Source: Firmicutes bacterium UBA4981
GTDB taxonomy: Bacteria > Bacillota > SHA-98 > UBA4971
Length of the DNA stretch: 12,309 bases
Assembly (NCBI GenBank): GCA_002398515.1
Contig: DGZL01000118.1
Span: forward strand, 1-12,309
Direction: 5' to 3'
Within the stretch, counting starts at the first letter, position 1; each line of letters begins with the position of its first letter. A program made the translations under genes and the position numbers. A model generated the notes under the pieces. That model saw nothing but the letters and a program-made list of their open reading frames with translations, was not told the origin of the DNA and made no database searches. Below, one piece after another: positions 6,980 through 12,309 of this stretch.

Positions 6980-7700
6980 CCGCCTCTTTGACTCCAAGGT
7001 ATGCCTGCTGCACCCTGGGATCGCGCCTAAGCTCCAGGGACTCACCGCTCAGCGCGATCCGTCCCGTCTCAAGCACATAGGCTCTCTCAGCCACTCTCAG
7101 CGCAATGCGGGCATTCTGTTCAACAAGGAGAATAGTCACTCCCTGCCTGTTGATTTCACAGATTGTCCGAAAGATCTCCTGCACCAGTTTAGGAGCAAGT
7201 CCTAAGGACGGTTCGTCAAGGAGAAGCACTCTGGGGTCTGACATCAGTCCTCGCCCAATGGCCAGCATCTGCTGCTCACCGCCGGAGAGCGTGCCCGCCA
7301 GTTGCCTCTGTCGTTCCTCAAGTCGAGGAAACAACTGATAGACGCGTTCTCGCCCTGACTGGACACGGCCGGGATCATTGCGGTATTTATAGGCGCCGAG
7401 ATTCAAATTCTCTTCCACAGTCAATGTCCCGAAAACTCTTCGTCCCTCAGGGACATGACAGATACCCAGCTCAACAATCTTATGGGCAGGCATCGTCTGG
7501 AGCTCGTGCTCACCGAATCTGATAACCCCTGACTGCAGCCTGAGAAGACCTGATATGGCCCGCAGCGTAGTGGTCTTTCCCGCCCCGTTGGCGCCAAGAA
7601 GAGTCACGATCTCGCCGTCGTTTACTACAAGGTCAATTCCTTTGACTGCCTTGACATTTCCGTAAGCTATATGCACATCACCAAGCTCAAGCAGACTCAT
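6966..7700 (-). CDS. livF: Liv-type ABC importer ATPase LivF (upstream operon)
   Basis: A 244-residue ATP-binding protein, close to the usual LivF length. Walker A GANGAGKTT (36-44), the VPEGRRVF family motif (83-90), signature LSGGE (138-142), Walker B LLLDEP (D162/E163). The switch position reads VEQNAR with Gln195 instead of His, as usual for LivF. The ATG overlaps the livG stop as ATGA, and its ribosome site GGGGGAGGA is encoded in the acidic tail of LivG. With LivG it powers the LivH-LivM pore. It is clearly paralogous to the LivF part of the fusion protein at the left end; both share LFPRL.ER and AGTLSGGEQQMLAI. The last gene of the five-gene operon. Confidence 0.93.
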   Translation of the reverse strand: MSLLELGDVHIAYGNVKAVKGIDLVVNDGEIVTLLGANGAGKTTTLRAISGLLRLQSGVIRFGEHELQTMPAHKIVELGICHVPEGRRVFGTLTVEENLNLGAYKYRNDPGRVQSGRERVYQLFPRLEERQRQLAGTLSGGEQQMLAIGRGLMSDPRVLLLDEPSLGLAPKLVQEIFRTICEINRQGVTILLVEQNARIALRVAERAYVLETGRIALSGESLELRRDPRVQQAYLGVKEAAGLS

Positions 7701-8602
7701 GTACGATCCTCCCCCTCCGACTCCTCACCGGCGCTTCCTGCTGTATTGCCAATGTAAGACTTGTTATCCGGCACATTCGTATCCCGCTGACCAGCTGCCT
7801 GGCTTGCTTCAGAATATAAGTCATCATCATTGTCAGTCCCGAGATAGGCTTCAATGACACGCGCATCATGCTGCACATCATAAGGTGTGCCTTCGCTTAT
7901 CTTCCCGCCGTTATCCATAACCGCCACCCAATCTGAAATCCCCATGACTACCTGCATATCGTGTTCAATAAGGAAAATCGTGATCCCAGAGTCTCTAATC
8001 CCTTGGATCAGCTCCATAAGGTCAGCTGACTCTTTCTCGTTGAGTCCGCCTGCAGGTTCATCAAGAACAAGCAGATGAGGCCGGGTAGCCAATGCCCGGG
8101 CTATCTCCAGGCGCCGCCTATACCCGTATGGGAGGTTCCTGGCCAGTTCGTCTCGGAAATCCCACATGTCCACCAACTTCAAGCAACGTTCAGCCTCGCC
8201 CCTTACCTCAGCTTCTTCACGTCTTTGAGCAGAGGTTCCCAAGATTGAGCTCATTATCCCTGAGCAGGTACGACAATGCTGTCCGGACAATACATTCTCG
8301 AAACAAGTCAGGTTTTCAAAGAGCCTGAGGGTTTGAAATGTGCGAGCGATCCCCGCTTTCGCCACCTGGTGTGGCTGTCTGCCTATGAGCTCGCGTCCGT
8401 CGAATTTTATACTGCCTGCCTCCGGGCGATAAATACCGGTTATCAGATTGAAGACGGTTGTCTTCCCTGCCCCGTTGGGACCGATGAGACTGGTAATGCT
8501 GCCTGAAGCCACATCCAGATCAAACACATCAACCGCTTTCAGCCCACCGAAGTTCTTGGTCAGCTTGTTGAGTTTGAGAAGGACTTGTTCTTGCGCTCTC
8601 AT
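7697..8602 (-). CDS. livG: Liv-type ABC importer ATPase LivG with acidic C-terminal tail (upstream operon)
   Basis: A 301-residue ATPase. Residues 1-256 are canonical LivG: Walker A GPNGAGKTT (41-49), ARTFQTLRLFENLT (Q-loop Gln90), signature LPYGY (157-161), Walker B VLDEPAGGL (D181/E182), H-loop IEHD (His214), end AYLGT (252-256). The family usually stops close to this point; here 45 more residues follow, rich in Asp, Glu, Ser and Gly (DNDDDLYSEASQ to EESEGEDRT). The tail's final codons double as the livF ribosome site. The ATG at 8602 overlaps the livM stop by ATGA, with GGGGGAGGG close upstream. The other LivG in the window, in the fusion, also has a hydrophilic extension after AYLGT, so the tail may be a lineage feature that became a linker there. 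Confidence 0.93.
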   Translation of the reverse strand: MRAQEQVLLKLNKLTKNFGGLKAVDVFDLDVASGSITSLIGPNGAGKTTVFNLITGIYRPEAGSIKFDGRELIGRQPHQVAKAGIARTFQTLRLFENLTCFENVLSGQHCRTCSGIMSSILGTSAQRREEAEVRGEAERCLKLVDMWDFRDELARNLPYGYRRRLEIARALATRPHLLVLDEPAGGLNEKESADLMELIQGIRDSGITIFLIEHDMQVVMGISDWVAVMDNGGKISEGTPYDVQHDARVIEAYLGTDNDDDLYSEASQAAGQRDTNVPDNKSYIGNTAGSAGEESEGEDRT

Positions 8603-9567
8603 TCGCCCTCCCCCTCTCTAAGGATTGTCGTCCAGCGTCTGCTGGGCCACAGGCCTTGCGGACGGAAGATCATCATGAGCACTAAAGCAAGGCCGAAGAA
8701 GAGCATACGGTACTGGGCGAAATTCCTGAGGAGTTCAGGCAAAACCATCATCCCGGCTGAACCAAGAATCACACCGGGGATCGACCCCATCCCACCAAGA
8801 ATAACTATACAGAAGAGAATCACTGATTCCATGAAAGTGAAACTCTCAGGAGATATCACTACAAGCTTTGCGGCAAAAACAGTCCCGGTCGCTCCTGCAA
8901 TAGCAGCCCCGAGAGTGAACGCTACGACTTTTGCCCATCGAGTGTCAATTCCCATGGCCTGGGCAGCGATCTCATCCTCGCGCACGTAATTCCAGCAACG
9001 GCCTATCCGTGATCTCTGAAGGCGGATCAGGACAAACACGGTTATTGCAACAAAGGCCCAAACCAGGTAGTAGAAATCTATAGGACGTTGTATCGCATAA
9101 CCGAATATGCGGAACTGATCCAGCATAATAATGCCGTTGGGACCACCTGTCAGTCCCCATGGGTTATTGAGCAGAGTAATTCGAATTATCTCATTGAGTC
9201 CTATTGTGACTATGAGCAGATAATCCCCACGAAGATGGATGATGGGTTTGGCAAGTATGTATCCTGCAACACCTGCTGCAAGACCGCTTAGCGGGAGCAA
9301 CAGCCAAAGCGACACTCCGAATCGCTCACTTAGGATAGCTGTCGTATAAGCACCGATAGCGAAGAATGCAGAGTGCCCCATGTTAAAGAGCCCGACTTCA
9401 CCGACGATGATATTCAGACTCAAGCCCAAGAGCACGTAAATCCCCCAGAATACGGCCACATCTATCCAGTAGTTACCTGCAACGTGCGGAAAAATAATCC
9501 CGATACCGATTATCACATGGAGCCCCCATTTTGAAAGATAACCCCCCATTCTTTCAGCCATTCTCAT
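8599..9567 (-). CDS. livM: Liv-type ABC importer permease LivM (upstream operon)
   Basis: A 322-residue membrane permease of normal LivM length. Family signatures: GLSLNIIVGEVGLFNMGHS (48-66), HLRGDYLLIVTIGLNEIIR (111-129), TGGPNGI, the cytosolic coupling loop RSRIGRCWNYVREDEIAAQ (185-203) followed by AMGID, LGGMGSIPG (247-255) and terminal MIFRPQGLWPS. It forms the pore with LivH. The ATG at 9567 follows GAGGGAGGGGGT; an in-frame ATG two codons later could also serve. It begins 12 bases after the livH stop and overlaps livG. Unlike its paralogue in the fusion gene, it keeps the standard GGMGS turn and ends in a normal stop codon. Confidence 0.93.
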   Translation of the reverse strand: MRMAERMGGYLSKWGLHVIIGIGIIFPHVAGNYWIDVAVFWGIYVLLGLSLNIIVGEVGLFNMGHSAFFAIGAYTTAILSERFGVSLWLLLPLSGLAAGVAGYILAKPIIHLRGDYLLIVTIGLNEIIRITLLNNPWGLTGGPNGIIMLDQFRIFGYAIQRPIDFYYLVWAFVAITVFVLIRLQRSRIGRCWNYVREDEIAAQAMGIDTRWAKVVAFTLGAAIAGATGTVFAAKLVVISPESFTFMESVILFCIVILGGMGSIPGVILGSAGMMVLPELLRNFAQYRMLFFGLALVLMMIFRPQGLWPSRRWTTILREGEGE

Positions 9568-9579
9568 ACCCCCTCCCTC

Positions 9580-10485
9580 TTAAACCTTCTCCGCGATGCG
9601 TTCCCCGAGAAGCCCTGTGGGGCGGAACATGAGTAGCAAGATGAGAATGAGGAACACAAACACGTCCTTCCAAGCGGAGGAGATATAACCTGCGCCCAGC
9701 ATTTCCAGAATACCCAGGAGAAGTCCTCCGACCATGGCTCCTGGAATATTCCCGATTCCACCCATAATAGCAGCAGTAAATGCCTTGAGCCCATAAGTCC
9801 ACCCTACAGTAAAGTGGATTTGCCTGTAATACAGCCCTAGCAATACGCCGGCTGCAGCACCCAAAGCAGGCCCGATTAGAAAAATCAGGCGGATTATCTG
9901 ATCAACGTCTATCCCCATGAGTCTGGCAGTATCGTGATCAATGGCAGTTGCCCTAATCGCTGCACCTACCGTTGTACGCTGGACAAAAAGGTATAAAGCG
10001 ACCATAAGGCCGAAGGAGACAGCCAGGATCAGCACCTGCATGAAATTTATGTATATGCCTCCTACCTGCCAGGTTATACTGGGAACAGACCACGGAGGGT
10101 ACGCCCGGTAGCGTGGGCCCCAGATTAGCATTACCGCGTTTTGCAGAAAGATGGACACACCGATGGCAGAAACGACTGCAGTAAGCCGGCTTGATCGTCT
10201 CAAAGGGCGATATGCTGCACGTTCTACTATGACCCCGATAATCGCCACACCTGCCATGGACAACACCACGACAACAATGAGAGCTGCCCACAGCGGAATA
10301 GCTCCTCCAAGCAGCGCGCTACTGACCAGCGTGAATCCTAGGTACGATCCAATCATGAAGAAATCCCCGTGTGCAAAGTTAATCATCCTCATGACACCGT
10401 AAACCATGGTATATCCGAGAGCTACAAGAGAATAGACTGCGCCGACTGTAAGTCCGTTGACAAGCTGTTCTATGAATAATGCCAT
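9580..10485 (-). CDS. livH: Liv-type ABC importer permease LivH (upstream operon)
   Basis: A membrane permease of 301 residues from the ATG chosen at 10485; a GTG three codons earlier (10494) is the alternative. Neither start has an ideally spaced ribosome site: GGAGAG lies only a base or two before the ATG. The ATG gives the usual LivH spacing to the NGL motif. Motifs, numbered from that ATG: NGLTVGAVYSLVALGYTMVY, RMINFAHGDFFM (33-44), coupling loop TVGAAIRATAIDHDTARLM with GID, FTAAIMGGIGNIPGA (236-250), end MFRPTGLLG. It pairs with the LivM downstream. It is separated from its binding-protein gene by about 300 bases containing stem-loops, which could lower its expression relative to that of the binding protein. 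Confidence 0.92.
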   Translation of the reverse strand: MALFIEQLVNGLTVGAVYSLVALGYTMVYGVMRMINFAHGDFFMIGSYLGFTLVSSALLGGAIPLWAALIVVVVLSMAGVAIIGVIVERAAYRPLRRSSRLTAVVSAIGVSIFLQNAVMLIWGPRYRAYPPWSVPSITWQVGGIYINFMQVLILAVSFGLMVALYLFVQRTTVGAAIRATAIDHDTARLMGIDVDQIIRLIFLIGPALGAAAGVLLGLYYRQIHFTVGWTYGLKAFTAAIMGGIGNIPGAMVGGLLLGILEMLGAGYISSAWKDVFVFLILILLLMFRPTGLLGERIAEKV

Positions 10486-10497
10486 ACTCTCCACGCG

Positions 10498-10556
10498 GGG
10501 GGCTTAGCCGTACGCAGCACCCAGGCAGCACCTAGGCAGCACGGCCGCAAGCCCCC
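10498..10556 (-). repeat. Stem-loop with three 11-bp repeats just upstream of livH
   Basis: Outer arms GGGGGCTT (10556-10549) and AAGCCCCC (10505-10498) are perfectly complementary. An inner arm pair GCCGT (10545-10541) and ACGGC (10511-10507) extends the stem. The loop holds three copies of CAGCAC (plus strand) starting at 10515, 10526 and 10537, an 11-bp period. The hairpin ends a few bases before the livH start. No T run follows. Confidence 0.7.
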
Positions 10557-10560
10557 ACGC

Positions 10561-10599
10561 AGGCACCTCCAATCTCAACCAAGTTCTCTGGTTGTGCCT
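10561..10599 (-). other. Second stem-loop in the binding-protein/livH gap
   Basis: AGGCA (10599-10595 on the minus strand) pairs with TGCCT (10565-10561), and CAACCA (10594-10589) with TGGTTG (10581-10576), around a 7-base loop. There is a one-sided 10-base bulge on the 3' arm. It stands next to the stronger hairpin at 10498-10556; together they could protect the 3' end of the binding-protein message or reduce readthrough. Confidence 0.5.
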
Positions 10600-10699
10600 G
10601 TTACCCAGCCCAGGTCACACTCTCACTGAGGCAAAGGACAGTTTCATGCCCGGCTGAACACAGGATATCTTGCTGATACACCAATATCCGCAACAGAAA

Positions 10700-10744
10700 T
10701 GATCCGCTCAATAGTGATCCGCTCGATAGTCATCCGTTCGACAG
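10700..10744. repeat. Three tandem 15-bp repeats
   Basis: Plus-strand copies are TGATCCGCTCAATAG (10700-10714), TGATCCGCTCGATAG (10715-10729) and TCATCCGTTCGACAG (10730-10744); the first two differ at one base. They lie about 50 bases after the binding-protein stop codon in non-coding DNA. Function unknown; possibly direct binding sites or slippage products. Confidence 0.75.
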
Positions 10745-10794
10745 GACATCGCTTCCGAATACAAGACGAATCTCCGTTGAATCACTGAGAAGCC

Positions 10795-11955
10795 TTAAGG
10801 TTCATACGGTTGGAACTTTCCGTCTGCAGTCACTTCGTATGCCAGATATATGGCGCCTGCTCTGTCCCCAACCTCATCAAACCCTATAGGCCCCGTAATC
10901 CCCGGTAGGCCTTCCATCTTGTCTCGAATGTAATCAGCAAGCACTTTGGAATCAGTGGACCCTGTCGCATCAATAGCTGCAGCGATTGTCTTAAGGGCGT
11001 CAGCTGCATAGACAGGCCATGGACTGCTTGGTGGGGCATTATGGCGAAGAATGTATTCATCTAGAAATGCTTTGGATTCAGGGTACTTGAGGTCTGTAGG
11101 CATTGGCTCCTGAGTCATGAGAGCGCCTTTTGCCACATCTTTACCTGCAATCTCAACGAATTCATCGTTTATTGCTGCATTACCGCCTACGAATATGGCT
11201 TGGCTGCCCAGGCCTCTCATTTGCCTGATAATGAGGCCTGCCTCCGGATAATATCCGGTAAAATAGAGAACATCCGGATTTGCCCTGTGCATCCTGGTGA
11301 GTATCGGGGTGAAATCACGCTCACCCGGGGTAACGACATCATAGAATACGATCTTGGCTTTGTTCGCTTTCTCCAAAGACGCACGGGCAGCTTCTGCAAG
11401 TCCCTTGCCGAACGTGGTGTTGTCATGGAGAATCGCGACATTTCCGACTTTCAAGGTTTCGTTCACAAACTGGGCAAAAAAAGCACCTTGACGATCATCC
11501 CTGAAGCAAGTGCGGAAAAAGTACTTCCATCCGTGTTCAGTAAGCTGAACTGCAGTTGCGCCGTAAGCGATGTTGAGTATGCCTTGTCTCTCATAAATCG
11601 TGGCAGCAGGTTCAGTCACTGACGACCCGTATGTTCCGATTACAGCAACTACCTTCTCACTAATCATACGCTGTGCCACAAGAGCGCTCTGTTTAGGACT
11701 ACACTGGTCATCACCAACAACTATTTCAATCTTCCTACCTCCGAGAACTCCGCCTTTTCCATTGATTTCGCCTGCGACAATCTGTACGCAGTTCCTGGCC
11801 ATTTCTCCTTCATATGCCCACTGACCTGTGACAGGAGCCTGAAGACCGATTTTGATCGGAGCAGTCTCGCCTGCCCCCAAAACAGTCGTTCCCAACCCCA
11901 ATACGAGAATCAGTGCAAAGGAGACCAGAGCCAAACACGACCGACAACCTCTCAC
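10795..11955 (-). CDS. Liv-type substrate-binding protein (upstream operon)
   Basis: A 386-residue extracytoplasmic binding protein of the LivJ type (Peripla_BP_6). GTG at 11955 is chosen because AGGAGG lies ten bases upstream; the nearby ATG at 11962 is out of frame. Residues 1-28 are a Sec signal peptide (MRGCRSC, then a hydrophobic run, then VLGA); there is no lipobox cysteine at the cleavage region. Mature motifs: IKIGLQAPVTGQWAYEG (34-50), VAVIGTYGSSVTEPAA (103-118), the ligand-loop equivalent YGATAVQLTEHG (131-142), RDDRQGAFFA, TFGKGL and C-terminal IGFDEVGD. The ligand loop differs from the paralogue at 3542-4738 (GAT instead of SAT), suggesting a different ligand. It heads the five-gene operon. 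The name livJ would fit, but the substrate is not shown. Confidence 0.9.
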   Translation of the reverse strand: MRGCRSCLALVSFALILVLGLGTTVLGAGETAPIKIGLQAPVTGQWAYEGEMARNCVQIVAGEINGKGGVLGGRKIEIVVGDDQCSPKQSALVAQRMISEKVVAVIGTYGSSVTEPAATIYERQGILNIAYGATAVQLTEHGWKYFFRTCFRDDRQGAFFAQFVNETLKVGNVAILHDNTTFGKGLAEAARASLEKANKAKIVFYDVVTPGERDFTPILTRMHRANPDVLYFTGYYPEAGLIIRQMRGLGSQAIFVGGNAAINDEFVEIAGKDVAKGALMTQEPMPTDLKYPESKAFLDEYILRHNAPPSSPWPVYAADALKTIAAAIDATGSTDSKVLADYIRDKMEGLPGITGPIGFDEVGDRAGAIYLAYEVTADGKFQPYEP

Positions 11956-11987
11956 TTCTCATACACCTCCTGCCGATCTTTTCGCTA

Positions 11988-12008
11988 AAGGTCAACCTCT
12001 CTGACCTT
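11988..12008 (-). promoter_or_regulatory. Perfect 7-bp inverted repeat in the leader of the upstream Liv operon
   Basis: AAGGTCA and TGACCTT flank a 7-base loop, ending about 17 bases before the ribosome site of the GTG start at 11955. It could be an mRNA hairpin controlling initiation or an operator. No T run, so not a terminator. Confidence 0.45.
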
Positions 12009-12020
12009 CATGGCGATAGG

Positions 12021-12063
12021 CTTGGAAGAATAGTTCGGCAATTCACACGCTTATCCTTCCAAG
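12021..12063 (-). promoter_or_regulatory. 12-bp inverted repeat upstream of the Liv operon
   Basis: On the minus strand CTTGGAAGGATA (12063-12052) pairs with TATTCTTCCAAG (12032-12021), 12 bp with one G.U pair, around a 19-base loop. A T run precedes it on this strand and no T run follows on either strand, so it is not an intrinsic terminator. With the 11988-12008 repeat it fills most of the short gap between the upstream gene and the binding-protein start. I could not find a convincing promoter in this gap. Confidence 0.5.
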
Positions 12064-12106
12064 AAAGCAAAAAAAGGAATTACGCTCACCTATGTCAGAA
12101 AATCAC

Positions 12107-12309
12107 CTATAAATTTCTCATGTGAAAGATAGACTCGAGAGTCATGGAAGAGGTTCCTAACTCCAGCGTAACCCTTACTCTTACACAGGAAGCAAAACCA
12201 GGCAGGACAGATTCATATGCAGAGGATTCTGAAGGCTCAGGTGGTTTCGGGGCGTCACTTCCCTGAGCAGGCTTCAGGTAGTCAAACTTGCAGGATGCCA
12301 CTGACACTC
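12107..12309 (-). CDS. C-terminal end of a possible prepilin-like (PilW/GspJ-type) protein, 5' end outside window
   Basis: An open frame enters from the window edge and ends at TAG (12109-12107), giving about 67 residues. The visible tail has CKFDYLKPAQGSD, then a Pro/Ser-rich loop, then CVRVRVTLELGTS and a final TLESIFHMRNL. The order 'beta strand with F-Y, loop, V-R-V-T-L strand, short strand, x-R-N-L end' resembles the C-termini of minor type IV pilins and type II secretion pseudopilins. That is pattern memory, not a search result. A GTG at 12307 sits at the window edge and could be read as a start for a 66-residue protein, but there is no room to see a ribosome site and a longer gene is more likely. 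Its stop is about 150 bases before the Liv operon. Confidence 0.45.
   Translation of the reverse strand, partial: VSVASCKFDYLKPAQGSDAPKPPEPSESSAYESVLPGFASCVRVRVTLELGTSSMTLESIFHMRNL

Noticed and set aside
10700..10744. Short tandem repeats as a CRISPR array
   Set aside because: Units are 15 bp, directly abutting and without spacers; no cas genes nearby.
10495..10794. A small gene hidden in the binding-protein/livH gap
   Set aside because: Frames on both strands are short, repeat-derived and lack a ribosome site; the stretch is better explained as structured non-coding DNA.
12107..12307. A complete 66-residue protein starting at GTG 12307
   Set aside because: The frame is open to the window edge, so this is more simply the 3' end of a longer gene.

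Overview
The window reads as a chromosomal segment from an anaerobe-like member of the Bacillota (Firmicutes) or a near relative. Pointers are a T-box riboswitch, strong AGGAGG-type ribosome binding sites, GTG/TTG starts and tightly packed operons. The two secreted binding proteins lack a lipobox cysteine, which is more typical of lineages with an outer membrane; this is only a hint. Every gene I accept lies on the minus strand, so the window is described from high to low coordinates.

Region A (12309-12107) is the 3' end of an upstream gene whose tail resembles a prepilin-like protein. Region B (12106-6966) is a complete five-gene branched-chain-amino-acid-type (Liv/HAAT) ABC importer: binding protein, LivH, LivM, LivG, LivF. 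A 300-base gap with two stem-loops and two short tandem repeats separates the binding-protein gene from livH. livM/livG and livG/livF overlap by ATGA. Region C (6965-5225) is fetA-fetB (UPF0014-type ABC exporter) with its own good promoter. Region D (5224-4739) is a sigma-A-like promoter and a full T-box leader ending in an intrinsic terminator. Region E (4738-1) is a second Liv-type importer: binding protein, LivH, and one very long ORF.

Two observations stand out. First, from 2588 to the window edge there is one open frame of at least 862 codons. It contains LivM, then LivG, then LivF, with no stop codon. LivH plus this LivM-LivG-LivF chain would supply both membrane subunits and both ATPases of an importer from only two polypeptides. 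The two linkers are unusual and cysteine-containing. Second, the T-box has a UGG (Trp) specifier after GAA. Its acceptor-binding bulge is UGGC, which fits a tRNA with G73, as in bacterial tRNA-Trp, and not the A73 of Ile, Leu or Val tRNAs. By homology the operon would be called branched-chain amino acid transport, but its regulation says tryptophan. Together they suggest a tryptophan-starvation-induced, two-chain Liv-type importer, which is the best candidate here for something undescribed.
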